From assembly GCA_963802375.1 (NCBI GenBank), contig CAWDIJ010000017.1:62001-126000 (forward strand): a DNA stretch of 64,000 bases, read 5' to 3'. A program made the translations under genes and the position numbers. Positions 43,776 through 52,122 of the stretch are shown piece after piece. The stretch is from JACDAN01 sp963802375. Lineage in GTDB: Bacteria; Actinomycetota; Thermoleophilia; Gaiellales; Gaiellaceae. Under the pieces are notes generated by a model. That model saw only the letters and a program-made list of their open reading frames with translations, had not been told where the DNA came from and ran no database searches. The stretch's first letter is position 1; each line of letters begins with the position of its first letter.

Positions 43776-43806
43776 GCACGCGCGGCCAACGCAGCGGGGA
43801 GGAAAC

Positions 43807-45477
43807 GTGACTGGAAGACTGCGGTTGGTAGCCATGGTGGCCTCGGGGCTGATCGCCTCGTCGCTGGTGACCGGAACGGCGCTCGCTCAGGAGGTCAATC
43901 AGGTCGCCGGTGTGGCCGTCGAGCAGGCGGACGGCTTCGCCACTCTCGGCTGGGACCCGGTGGCAGGCGCGACCGACTACCAGATCGAGCGGACTCCTGT
44001 CGGGGCGGACGACCTGCCGACCGGCCCGGCGACGATCGTGGGCGTGTGGCGGCCGAACCGCACGGTCACGCCCGATTCCCCGACCTTCGCGGACGCCGGG
44101 TTCAACCCCGGTGATCGCTTCCAGTGGCGGGTCCGCGCGCGCAGCGGCACCACGGTGCACCCATTCTCGAATCCGGTGTTCGCCACGACGCTGCCGCCGT
44201 GGGGCTCACCGGCCGTGCCGGGGGAAAACCTGCGCACGCAGTGGGAGCTGACTCAGGCGGCGCAGTTCACGAGCGACGTGAACGAGTACGCCTACACCGC
44301 GACGCTCGACGCCGCCAGCGAGCGCATCAACGTAGTGGAGATCGGCCGCACGGTCCAGAACCGGCCGATCAACATGTTCGTCATCGGGTACCCCACTCCC
44401 CCGAGGAACGTCAGGGCGATCGCTGGCTCGACGGCGGCGCTGATCAACTGCAACGTGCACGGCAACGAGCCGTCGTCCCGCGAGGCGTGCCTGATCATGG
44501 CCCGCGAGCTGGCGTTCGCCGACGACCCGCGCACGCTCGCCATCCTGGCGAGCACGACTGTGCTGATCGTCCCGACGATCAACGGTGACGGTCGCGCTGC
44601 CAACACGCGCGGCAACGTCACCGGCCAAGACCTCAATCGCGACTACTCGCTGATCCGCCAGCCCGAGACGTTCGCGTTCGTCCAAATGATGCGCGACTAC
44701 CGGCCGGAGGCGGCCTTCGACGGCCACGAGTTTGGAAACAATCAGGCCGGCGACTTGCCCGTGCTCCCGCCGCGGCATCTGAACGTGGCGCGGTCGATCT
44801 TCGACCAGTCGAAGAGCATGATCGAGGACTGGCTGTACGAGCGCGGCTCGGACGACGGCTGGTGGTACTGCCCGTATGGCTGCCAGAACGGCGGCGCGGT
44901 CGGGCTCAGCCAGGAGACGATTCTGCGCAACCTGATGGGGCTTAAGAGCGTGATCGGCTCGCTGCTGGAGGCGCGCAGCGCGGGCGGGGCGACACGGCCG
45001 AACGAGTTGAATGCGTCGAACAACCGCCGGCGCAAGACCTACTCGGCCCTCTACACCTACCAGCAGTTCCTCGACTACCAGCTCGCGAATCAGGGTGCAA
45101 TCGCGCAGGCGATCGAGGAGTCGATCGCATTCCAGGAGTCCAACACCGGGCGGATCGTGTTCCGGGGCTCGTATCCCATTCCGGCCTTCCCGGCGCCGCA
45201 TCCGGGCGAGAGCCCGCCGCCGGAGGAGCCGCCGGACGGGATCCTCGATCCACCGCCGTGCGGCTACGTGCTCAGCGAGCAGCAGTACGCGGGCGCGCAG
45301 CCCGACGGCCGGCCGGTGGGCGAGCGCCTCGCCGCCCACGGCCTCACGGTCGCCGACCGCAAGGGGCGCAACGACCACTGGGTCCCGATGGACCAGCCGC
45401 AGCGAGGGCTGATCCCGCTGCTCCTCGACGGGCAGGCCGCGGAGCCGATGGTTGCCGCGGAACGGGTCGCCTGCTAG
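43807..45477 (+). CDS. Secreted M14-family zinc carboxypeptidase-like protein
   Basis: 556 residues. Signal peptide (RLRLVAMVASGLIASSLVTGTALA), then an FN3-like domain of ~100 residues, then a peptidase M14 domain: the zinc motif NCNVHGNEPSSREACLIMAR (His and Glu), TINGDGRAANTRGNV-type Arg region, QDLNRDYSLIRQPET and AFDGHEFGNNQAGD with the third zinc His. The C-terminal part is proline-rich, then a short domain (PDGRPVGERLAAHGLTVADR). GTG 43807 follows GGGAGGAAAC. Probably degrades extracellular peptides. It lies in the first selC-flanked segment. Confidence 0.85.
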   Translation: MTGRLRLVAMVASGLIASSLVTGTALAQEVNQVAGVAVEQADGFATLGWDPVAGATDYQIERTPVGADDLPTGPATIVGVWRPNRTVTPDSPTFADAGFNPGDRFQWRVRARSGTTVHPFSNPVFATTLPPWGSPAVPGENLRTQWELTQAAQFTSDVNEYAYTATLDAASERINVVEIGRTVQNRPINMFVIGYPTPPRNVRAIAGSTAALINCNVHGNEPSSREACLIMARELAFADDPRTLAILASTTVLIVPTINGDGRAANTRGNVTGQDLNRDYSLIRQPETFAFVQMMRDYRPEAAFDGHEFGNNQAGDLPVLPPRHLNVARSIFDQSKSMIEDWLYERGSDDGWWYCPYGCQNGGAVGLSQETILRNLMGLKSVIGSLLEARSAGGATRPNELNASNNRRRKTYSALYTYQQFLDYQLANQGAIAQAIEESIAFQESNTGRIVFRGSYPIPAFPAPHPGESPPPEEPPDGILDPPPCGYVLSEQQYAGAQPDGRPVGERLAAHGLTVADRKGRNDHWVPMDQPQRGLIPLLLDGQAAEPMVAAERVAC

Positions 45478-46070
45478 CGGAGCACGCCGTCGACGACATG
45501 GATCCTGGCGTTGGCGACGTCGTAGTCGGCACAGACGGTCGTGGCGCGGTCGCCGAACCGCGCCATCGCTCCCGCGGCCGCGACGCCGAGCTTGTCGCCG
45601 GCGAGCGTGGTCACACTGTCGGCGTCGCGCAGGGCGGCTAGCGAGAGGCTCCCGTCGATGAGGTGAGCCTGGAGGAGGGTCCGAAGCTCGCCATGTCGCG
45701 TCAGCAGCAGATCGTCGAGCTTCTGCCGGTCGAACGCGTCAGCGAACGCGTCGTCGGTGGGCGCCAGGATCGTGATGCCGTCGTCCCTGCGCAGATCGTC
45801 GGCCAGCCCCGAGGCGCGCACCGCGGCCTCGAACGTCGTCACTACCGGGATCCACTGGAGCGCCACGTCGGCGGGCTCGTCCGTGAGCGTTTCCGGTGCT
45901 CCGGGGTCGTCGCCCGACGGCAGCAGATCGCACAGCGGGCCGCTCACCATCGACGTGTCCGGGGACACGTGTGTCGGGGACGCTCGCTCCGGCGTGTCGT
46001 CATCGCCACCTGAGCAACCCGCGGTCGCGATCGCCACGGCCAAGGCGACGACGCCGCGACGCTTGAGCAT
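45474..46070 (-). CDS. Fasciclin (FAS1) domain lipoprotein
   Basis: 198 residues. Lipoprotein signal (VVALAVAIATAGC then SGGDDD). The FAS1 pattern is clear: WIPVVTTFEAAVRASGLADD, ITILAPTDDAFADAFDR, LLLTRHGELRTLLQAHLIDG, and the closing ANARIHVVDGVL. FAS1 domains mediate adhesion or carbohydrate/protein binding at the cell surface. Convergent with the M14 gene, overlapping it by 4 nt. Confidence 0.88.
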   Translation of the reverse strand: MLKRRGVVALAVAIATAGCSGGDDDTPERASPTHVSPDTSMVSGPLCDLLPSGDDPGAPETLTDEPADVALQWIPVVTTFEAAVRASGLADDLRRDDGITILAPTDDAFADAFDRQKLDDLLLTRHGELRTLLQAHLIDGSLSLAALRDADSVTTLAGDKLGVAAAGAMARFGDRATTVCADYDVANARIHVVDGVLR

Positions 46071-46146
46071 CGCCGCAGTATGGCAGCGGCATATCGGGGC
46101 CTGAGGGAAGCGCCGCACACGGCGAACCACGGCGCCATCCCGGAAG

Positions 46147-46235
46147 CGGAGCGGCGCAGGAGTCGAACCTACCGAGCCGTGGTTTGCACGACCGCACCGC
46201 TTTGAAGGTCTGAGGGAGTCGGTCGTTCCGCTCCG
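46147..46235 (-). repeat. Degenerate copy B of the tRNA-Sec gene (att-like)
   Basis: The first 53 bp (46147-46199) are identical to the 3' part of selC. The remainder is diverged but ends in CCGCTCCG, which could still pair with CGGAGCGG at the start, giving an 89-bp unit of nearly tRNA size. The anticodon stem does not pair, so it is a pseudo-tRNA or att-site remnant. The stretch 46236-46445 shows no gene; it has only a short direct repeat, GGTCGGCTCAG, at 46250 and 46279. Confidence 0.75.
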
Positions 46236-46445
46236 CTAAGCCGTTCCTGGGTCGGCTCAGGTCCGTCACGTCAGCTTAGGTCGGCTCAGATGGGCAGCAG
46301 TTCGGGCAGGAGTCTCGTCTGGTGAGAGAACGCTCGCCCAGGCGTGCATCTACGGTGTCGCCGAGGCGAGGTGGTCGATTCGGGCCGGGGCGCTCGTTAG
46401 GCTGGGTCGCCTGCTTATCCCATAACCCGAAGGAAGGACGGCCGA

Positions 46446-47117
46446 ATGAACGGTTACGCGGTGGCCCAGATTGACGAGATCGACGAGATCGATGACGGCC
46501 GCGTCCTTTCGCGCCCCGTCCGGTTTCACTTCGGCATCACGTCATTCGGCGTCAACGCATTTACAGCTCATCAGGTGGGCGATCGGCTCATCAACGAGCA
46601 CGACGAGTCACAGGAGCATGACCTGCAGGAGGAGCTGTACCTCGTCCAGCGAGGGCGCGCGACGTTCGAGCTCGACGGCGAGCGGGTGGACGCACCCGCG
46701 GGCACACTCGTCTTCGTTCGCCCGGAGGTGAAGCGGACGGCGTTCGCTGAGGAGCCGGGGACGACGCTCGTCGCGGTCGGCGGAACTCCGGGGAAGGCGT
46801 ACGAGGCCCAGGGCGGCGAGATCTGGATGCCGCTCAACCATCTCTACGAGTCAGGCGAATACGCCGAGGCTGCCGATCGGGGACGCGAGTTGATCGAAGC
46901 TCATCCCGAGTACGCCGGGCCGCTCTACAACCTTGCGTGCTGCGAGAGCCTTGCCGGTCGGACAGACGATGCGATCAGGCATCTCCGGCTCGCGATCGAC
47001 CGCAAGGAATCGTTCCGTTCGCTTGCTGCCGGGGACAGCGACTTCGACCCGATCCGCGACGAGGCCGCTTTCACGGAACTGGTTCAGGGCAACGCAGCCG
47101 AGCCAACCACGGGTTAA
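46446..47117 (+). CDS. Cupin domain protein with C-terminal TPR
   Basis: 223 residues. Residues ~50-125 form a cupin: HDLQEELYLVQRGRATFELD and DAPAGTLVFVRPEVKRTAFA, keeping the motif shape. Residues ~130-200 carry two TPR-like helix pairs (NHLYESGEYAEAADRGRELI, GPLYNLACCESLAGRTDDAI RHL). The combination suggests ligand sensing joined to a protein-interaction module; the function is unknown. ATG with GAAGGAAGGAC upstream. It lies in the second selC-flanked segment. Confidence 0.8.
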   Translation: MNGYAVAQIDEIDEIDDGRVLSRPVRFHFGITSFGVNAFTAHQVGDRLINEHDESQEHDLQEELYLVQRGRATFELDGERVDAPAGTLVFVRPEVKRTAFAEEPGTTLVAVGGTPGKAYEAQGGEIWMPLNHLYESGEYAEAADRGRELIEAHPEYAGPLYNLACCESLAGRTDDAIRHLRLAIDRKESFRSLAAGDSDFDPIRDEAAFTELVQGNAAEPTTG

Positions 47118-47246
47118 CAGACTTCGCGCCGGTCGCGTCAGGCGTCATTCCCGAACGCTGGCCCAGGCCGCCGTCTGGTCCTCTCGCTTGGGATTGGCGG
47201 TAACGAGCCCGTTGGCAGTCTCGACACGGATCTAGCTTCGTAGAAG

Positions 47247-47399
47247 ATGCGAGAGCCCCTTACGTCGCGAAGATCGAACTGGCTTTTGCTCGCGCTCGGC
47301 TACGGATTTGTTGCCGCCGTAATCGCGGCGATGGTCTGGGCCTTCTTCAACCTCTTGTCAAGGGCAGGTCTTCGTGGCACCGCTTTTCGCAAGATCTGA
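47247..47399 (+). CDS. Possible single-pass membrane microprotein
   Basis: A 50-codon frame with one strong hydrophobic segment (NWLLLALGYGFVAAVIAAMV then WAFFNLL) flanked by Arg on both sides. Only a weak GAAG precedes the ATG. I do not recognise it. The flanking stretches 47118-47246 and 47400-47514 contain nothing else I can support. Confidence 0.35.
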   Translation: MREPLTSRRSNWLLLALGYGFVAAVIAAMVWAFFNLLSRAGLRGTAFRKI

Positions 47400-47514
47400 T
47401 GCGATCGACACGAGCGCGACGTGAGGTCGCTGAGGCGTCGCCGGCCTCTCCAAACCGCTCCCGTCGTAGCACCCGTATCTCGTCGTGACGACCACACACT
47501 CGGGAGGAGATCGC

Positions 47515-48477
47515 ATGTCCGTCCGACGCACGGCACTCGCTGCACTCGTCCTCGCTCTCGCACTCGTTGCCGTCTCGGCTGCTGCGGCGAAGAAGCCAGC
47601 GCCACCGCCACCGCCACCGCCCCCGCCTCCGGCGGACGGCGGAGCGCCGACGACGCCGACAAACCTCCACGTCACCGCGAGCTCGGACACCAGCATCTCG
47701 TTGGCGTGGAACGCCTCGTCCGACTCGGGGACCTGGTGGTACTGCGTGCAGAAGGAAGGGCTCGGCTGCTTCAGGGTCGATCCGCCGAAGACGACCTTCA
47801 CGATGACGAAGCTGATGCCCGATCGCACGACGACCTGGACGGTGTACGCGATCGACTCAGCCGGCAACCGGTCCGCTTCGAGCAACCCCGTCACTCACAC
47901 GACACCGCCGGACACGACCCCGCCGAGCCCGCCCCCGACGCTCTCGCTGACGTCCGTCTATCCAACTCGGATCTCCGTCTCCTGGACCGCATCCGTCGAC
48001 AACATCACGCAGACCTGGAACACGCTCCTCGTCGACGGGAGCCCCTTCATTTGGGACACGATCGGGGGGAGGGGAGCGACCGTCCTCCACCTGACGCCGT
48101 CCACGACGCACACGTTCAAGGTGACGGCCCGCGACGGCTACGGAAACACGGTCGAGAGCAACGTGCTGACGGTCACGACGCCAGCGAAGACGGACGACGT
48201 CGCGCCGTCGCCACCCACGAATCTGCGGTTCTCGTTCCAAACGGACCCGCCAGAGCTCTGGCTCAACTGGGACCAATCGACGGACGACAATGACCCGCAG
48301 TCCCTGATCCTCTACGAGGTGTACCTGAACGGCGTCTTCTCCGAGGACGGCCTGATCGGGGGCGACAGGACGATCACGTACTGCCGGGAGCCCGGACCGA
48401 CCGAGGTCACCCTGACCGCCGTCGACACCTCCGGCAACGAGTCAGCGCCGAGCAACGCACTACACATCGACTGCTGA
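47515..48477 (+). CDS. Secreted protein with fibronectin type III domains
   Basis: 320 residues. Signal peptide (RRTALAALVLALALVAVSAAAA) followed by a run of ten prolines, then three FN3-like domains: PTNLHVTASSDTSISLAWNA, TLSLTSVYPTRISVSWTASV and PTNLRFSFQTDPPELWLNWD, each ending in the typical AxDxxGNxSxxS turn. Cys pairs are present. Probably a surface adhesion or carbohydrate-binding accessory protein. Strong Shine-Dalgarno GGGAGGAG. A terminator hairpin follows. Confidence 0.85.
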   Translation: MSVRRTALAALVLALALVAVSAAAAKKPAPPPPPPPPPPADGGAPTTPTNLHVTASSDTSISLAWNASSDSGTWWYCVQKEGLGCFRVDPPKTTFTMTKLMPDRTTTWTVYAIDSAGNRSASSNPVTHTTPPDTTPPSPPPTLSLTSVYPTRISVSWTASVDNITQTWNTLLVDGSPFIWDTIGGRGATVLHLTPSTTHTFKVTARDGYGNTVESNVLTVTTPAKTDDVAPSPPTNLRFSFQTDPPELWLNWDQSTDDNDPQSLILYEVYLNGVFSEDGLIGGDRTITYCREPGPTEVTLTAVDTSGNESAPSNALHIDC

Positions 48478-48496
48478 ACCCTCGGCAGCGGCAGGA

Positions 48497-48528
48497 CACC
48501 CGGCTCCTCGAGGTCATGGAGCCGGGTG
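48497..48528 (+). terminator. Hairpin after the FN3 protein gene
   Basis: CACCCGGCTCC pairs perfectly with GGAGCCGGGTG across a 10-nt loop, starting 20 bp after the stop codon. Confidence 0.65.
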
Positions 48529-48598
48529 CCGCTGCAGAGCGTCACGCCGCTAGGGACCATCGCCGACCCGGCCCGCGGCCTCGTCGACGCGGCTGCGG

Positions 48599-48895
48599 GT
48601 GTTCTGCACCCAGACCGGCGGGCCACTCGACGTTGCCCGTTACTCGGCGACGTTCAAGCTCGCACTCAAGCGAGCGGCGATCGACAAGCCGATGCGTCCG
48701 TTCCACGACGGCCGGCACACGTCGATCACGAACCCGGCTGCGGCGGGAGTCGGGCCGGCCGCGTTGATGGCGCGGGCCGGACACTCCGACTTCAAGACGA
48801 CGCAGGGCTACATCGACCTCGCCGGCGAGACGTTCCGCGACGAGGCTGTCCTGCTCGAGGAGCGGCTGTTCGGGCTGAAGTCCGGGCAGGAGTAG
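48599..48895 (+). pseudogene. Tyrosine recombinase (integrase) C-terminal remnant
   Basis: 98 residues. RPFHDGRHTSITNPAAAGVG carries the H-x-x-R box, ALMARAGHSDFKTTQGYIDL the second His and the nucleophile Tyr, in the spacing of phage-type integrases. The N-terminal core-binding domain and the first catalytic Arg box are missing, and no upstream frame supplies them; the coding trace seems to start around 48575. It sits 65 bp from the 3' end of the tRNA-Sec gene, as integrases of tRNA-targeted islands do. It cannot be active alone. Confidence 0.8.
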
Positions 48896-48960
48896 CCCGC
48901 CCGTTCACCCTGGCGACAACGGAGAGCCCGCTTCGGGGGCTTTACCTGCAAACGCAGATA

Positions 48961-49053
48961 CGGAGCGGCGCAGGAGTCGAACCTACCGAGCCGTGGTTTG
49001 CACGACCGCACCGGTTTTGAAGACCGGCTGGGCCACCGGGCCCATGCCGCTCC
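48961..49053 (-). tRNA. selC: tRNA-Sec (anticodon TCA)
   Basis: 93 nt. An 8-bp acceptor stem (GGAGCGGC with GCCGCTCC), discriminator G, a long variable arm and the anticodon stem CCGGT / ACCGG around loop CTTCAAA give anticodon TCA (plus-strand 49018-49020), which reads UGA as selenocysteine. The T arm has GGTTCGACTCC. CCA is not encoded. It follows selB by 60 bp on the same strand, so selA, selB and selC form one locus. Two partial copies lie downstream. Confidence 0.95.
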
Positions 49054-49113
49054 CTGGGCGCGATCCTAGCCTCCGACAATGGCGCGCCAGGCTCCTGCCC
49101 GATCCCGTGCAGG

Positions 49114-50847
49114 TCATGCTTTAGGACGTGCCGCCCGCCTGAGCACGCGGGCGTCTCCCGCCCGCCGGGTCACGCCGTCGACGTCCAGCCGCTCGAGGAG
49201 GAGCTGCGCCGGTCTGCGGGAGATTCCCAGCAGGTCGCGGAACCGCGCCAGCTCGATCGAGCCCGCCCGCTCGCACTCGCCGACCGCTGCTCCCCGGGCC
49301 TGCTCGTAGGCGGCCGGCGACACGGCATGGCCGTCCGCGAGGCGGACCAGCCGTCCCTGCTCCTCCAGGAAGCGGGCAAGCTCGGGGTCATCCATACGGA
49401 GGCCTGCCGGGCCGGCCGCGACGAGCGCAGCCTCGATCTGCGCGGCTTCGGCCGTACGGTCACCCAGAGCACCGGCGGCGCCCGCAAGGTAGGCGCGACC
49501 ATCGCGCACTTCGAGGTCCAGGAGCGGTGCGATCGCGGCGCCCCACGGCTTCCCCGCAAACAGCTCCGCAATGGAGACGCCCGGATCGAGCGGGGTGACC
49601 GCGGCCTGCTCGGTCAGGCGCTGTGCCAGTGCCGCCCGCTGCGCTTCGAGCCAGTCGGGCCGGTAGTAGAAGTTGTCCGTCTGCGCGAGGCCGGCGAGTC
49701 CAGACTCGAGCTCGGCGGCGGTGAGGAGCCCTCGTGCCCGCAGAGCGTCCGCCGTCGTCGGCTCGCGCACAAGATGTCTCACGATCGTCTTCGCATCACC
49801 TCCGTCCAAGAGCGCCAGGCGCTCGGGGTCGAGCCCACGGGGCGGAGCGGGGTCGAGGACGACACCGCCGCCGATCGTCGTCCGGGTCCGGAAGACGACT
49901 CGGTCGCCGCGCGCCGCGACCACTGCCTCGCTCAGCCGCAGCTGACCGTAGTTGCCGTCGTGGACAATCCTGGCCGGGATTGCGGCCGTTCCGAGCAGAA
50001 CGGTCAAAGACGGCGCGATGTCGTCACGCTCCAGGCGCACATCGAGACGAAAACCCACCGGGTATGCGCCCGGCTCGACCAGCGCCTGGCCGCGCCGAAG
50101 ATCCTTTCGATCCACCCCGACCAGCCCCACCGCGACGCGTTGCCCTGCCTCAGCCCGCTCGACGCCCTCGTCGTGGACCTCGACCGAGCGAACCCGACCC
50201 CTCAGGCCTCCCGGCTCGACGGCCAGCTCGTCTCCGGCGCCGATCGAGCCGGACCAGAGCGTCCCGGTCACCACCGTCCCTACTCCGGCCAACGAGAAGA
50301 CGCGGTCGATCCAGAGCCGGGTCGGCAGATCCCGAGCTCTCTCCACCGACAGAGCTCGACCTGCCGTGCGAGTGAGCGCGGCGCGAAGCTCGTCGAGCCC
50401 CTCGCCGGTCGTCGCGCTCACGCGAACGACCTCGGCGCCGGGCACCAGCTCGCAAGCCGCCGCGACGGAAGCCTCGACCCGCTCCGAGGCAACCGCATCG
50501 ACCTTCGTCACGGCGACGACGCCCACCTCGACCCCGAGCAGCCGCAGGATCTCGACGTGCTCGCGCGTCTGCTCACGCACGCCCTCTCGCGCATCGACGA
50601 CCAGCAGGAACAGGTCGATTCCCGTTGCGCCCGCGACCATGTTCCGCACAAACCGTGCGTGTCCCGGGACGTCGACGAGCGACAGCCGCAACCCCTCGCC
50701 CAGATCCAGCGGCGCGTACCCGAGGTCGATCGAGATGCCGCGGCGCCGCTCGTCCGGAAGCCGGTCCGTGTCCGTTCCGGTCAGCGCTCGGACGAGCCAG
50801 GTCTTGCCGTGGTCGACGTGCCCGGCTGTTCCTACCGTGAGCGGCAA
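49114..50847 (-). CDS. selB: Selenocysteine-specific elongation factor
   Basis: 577 residues. The GTPase domain has GTAGHVDHGKTWLVRALTGT, RRRGISIDLGYA, VDVPGHARFVRNMVAGATG and VTKVDAV. Domains II and III follow (LWIDRVFSLAGVGTVVTGTL). The C-terminal ~220 residues are winged helices (LFAGKPWGAAIAPLLDLEVR, RFRDLLGISRRPAQLLLERL) that bind the SECIS hairpin. TTG 50847 overlaps the selA end by 16 nt and gives the correct N-terminus. It delivers Sec-tRNA to UGA codons. Confidence 0.94.
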   Translation of the reverse strand: MPLTVGTAGHVDHGKTWLVRALTGTDTDRLPDERRRGISIDLGYAPLDLGEGLRLSLVDVPGHARFVRNMVAGATGIDLFLLVVDAREGVREQTREHVEILRLLGVEVGVVAVTKVDAVASERVEASVAAACELVPGAEVVRVSATTGEGLDELRAALTRTAGRALSVERARDLPTRLWIDRVFSLAGVGTVVTGTLWSGSIGAGDELAVEPGGLRGRVRSVEVHDEGVERAEAGQRVAVGLVGVDRKDLRRGQALVEPGAYPVGFRLDVRLERDDIAPSLTVLLGTAAIPARIVHDGNYGQLRLSEAVVAARGDRVVFRTRTTIGGGVVLDPAPPRGLDPERLALLDGGDAKTIVRHLVREPTTADALRARGLLTAAELESGLAGLAQTDNFYYRPDWLEAQRAALAQRLTEQAAVTPLDPGVSIAELFAGKPWGAAIAPLLDLEVRDGRAYLAGAAGALGDRTAEAAQIEAALVAAGPAGLRMDDPELARFLEEQGRLVRLADGHAVSPAAYEQARGAAVGECERAGSIELARFRDLLGISRRPAQLLLERLDVDGVTRRAGDARVLRRAARPKA

Positions 50848-52118
50848 GCGAGCACCGCTCGAGCTGCCTCGTCGACCTCGCCGTCCGACAGCGTGCGGCA
50901 GTCCAGCAAGAGCGATCCGTCGCGTACCACGCCCACCACGGCTGGCTCGCCCACACGCAGCGGTCCCGCCAGCTCCTCCTCGACCGCGCACGCGAAGCTC
51001 CCGAGCTCCGCCAGCGGAAGCGCGCCGCCGCCGACCCGCGCCACCGTCGCCTCGACCAGCCCGTCGACGAGCGACGCCAGCCGCTCCGCCCGCACGCGAA
51101 CCGACGACGCAGGCTCCATGAGCATCCGCAGCACCGGAACCTCGCGCAGCGCGCGAGCCGGCTCGAGATAGAGCCCGAGCGTCCCCTCCAGCGCGGCCAG
51201 CGTCAGCTTGTCCGCCCTCAGCGCCCGCTGGAGCGGATGCCGCCGAAGCAGCTCAACCAGTTCCGCCCGCCCGACGACGACCCCGGCCTGCGGCCCGCCG
51301 AGCAGCTTGTCCCCCGAGAAACACACGAGGTCTGCGCCGGCTTCGATGCTGTCCCGCACCGAGGGCTCGTCCGCAACCTCGGCCAGCACGCCGGAGCCGG
51401 CGTCCTCGACGACCGGCAGCCCGTGCCGCCGCCCGACGGCGACGACCTCGCCCAGCCGCGGCCGCTCCGTGAACCCGACGAGCCGGAAGTTCGACTGGTG
51501 CACGCGCAGCAGCACGGCCGTCTCCGGCCCGATCGCGCACTCGTAGTCGGACGCCCGCGTCCGGTTCGTCGTCCCGACCTCGAGGAGCCGTGCGCCGGAC
51601 CGAGCCAGAACCTCGGGGATCCGGAACCCGTCGCCGATCTCGATCAGCTCGCCTCGCGAGACGACGACCTCGCGGCCCTCCGCCAACGTCGCCAGCGCCA
51701 GCAACACCGCCGCGGCATTGTTGTTCACGACCAACGCGGCCTCGGCGCCGGTCAGCCGCCGCAGCAGCCCCGCGACGTGATCCTGCCGCGACCCACGTCC
51801 GCCGACCGACAGGTCGTATTCGAGATTGGAGTACCCGCGCCCGATCTCCCGCACGCGCTCGAGCGCCGCCTCCGACAGCGGAGCCCGCCCGAGATTCGTG
51901 TGCACGAGGACGCCGGTCGCGTTCAGGACTCGGCGGAGCTCCGGAGCTCGAGCGGACCCAACGGCCCCTCGCACCCGCGCCGCCAGATCGCCCGGCTCGA
52001 ACCCGGCGCGGATCTCCTCGCGAGCCTCCGCCAGCACCCGACGGGCTGCGTCCACGGCGAGCGGATCGTCAACGGTGCGCGCCAGCTCGTCCACGGACGG
52101 CAGGTCGCGCAGCCGCAT
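50832..52118 (-). CDS. selA: L-seryl-tRNA(Sec) selenium transferase
   Basis: 428 residues, PLP enzyme. RRVLNATGVLVHTNLGRAPL, EYDLSVGGRGSRQDHVAGLL, ALVVNNNAAAVLLALATLAE, VEVGTTNRT-type segment (LLEVGTTNRTRASDYE), HQSNFRLVGFTERP and LVCFSGDKLLGGPQAGVVVG with the PLP Lys (about residue 270) are SelA signatures. It converts Ser-tRNA(Sec) to Sec-tRNA(Sec) with selenophosphate; selD is not in the window. Confidence 0.95.
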   Translation of the reverse strand: MRLRDLPSVDELARTVDDPLAVDAARRVLAEAREEIRAGFEPGDLAARVRGAVGSARAPELRRVLNATGVLVHTNLGRAPLSEAALERVREIGRGYSNLEYDLSVGGRGSRQDHVAGLLRRLTGAEAALVVNNNAAAVLLALATLAEGREVVVSRGELIEIGDGFRIPEVLARSGARLLEVGTTNRTRASDYECAIGPETAVLLRVHQSNFRLVGFTERPRLGEVVAVGRRHGLPVVEDAGSGVLAEVADEPSVRDSIEAGADLVCFSGDKLLGGPQAGVVVGRAELVELLRRHPLQRALRADKLTLAALEGTLGLYLEPARALREVPVLRMLMEPASSVRVRAERLASLVDGLVEATVARVGGGALPLAELGSFACAVEEELAGPLRVGEPAVVGVVRDGSLLLDCRTLSDGEVDEAARAVLACRSR

Positions 52119-52122
52119 CGGC

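Larger units (their letters stand above)
43648..49024. mobile_element. Decayed integrated region at selC (two tandem att-flanked segments)
   Basis: The 3' part of the tRNA-Sec gene occurs three times in the same orientation: 43648-43711 (64 bp, 2 mismatches), 46147 onward (53 bp identical) and in the intact gene ending at 48961. The two intervals are about 2.5 and 2.8 kb. A C-terminal tyrosine-recombinase fragment lies 65 bp from the tRNA 3' end, where island integrases usually sit. This is the arrangement left by integration of elements into a tRNA 3' end. The passenger genes encode exported or small proteins, not phage functions. Boundaries are inferred from the repeats. Confidence 0.55.

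Noticed and set aside
43648..46235. Two additional functional tRNA-Sec genes
   Set aside because: Copy A has no 5' half and copy B has no pairing anticodon stem; only 48961-49053 folds properly.
46250..46289. Direct repeat GGTCGGCTCAG as a regulatory array or CRISPR-like repeat
   Set aside because: Only two 11-bp copies, no further units and no spacers of regular size.
47590..47640. Repeat tract encoding ten prolines as a microsatellite of special meaning
   Set aside because: It is a normal proline-rich linker after a signal peptide; of interest only for elongation factor P dependence.
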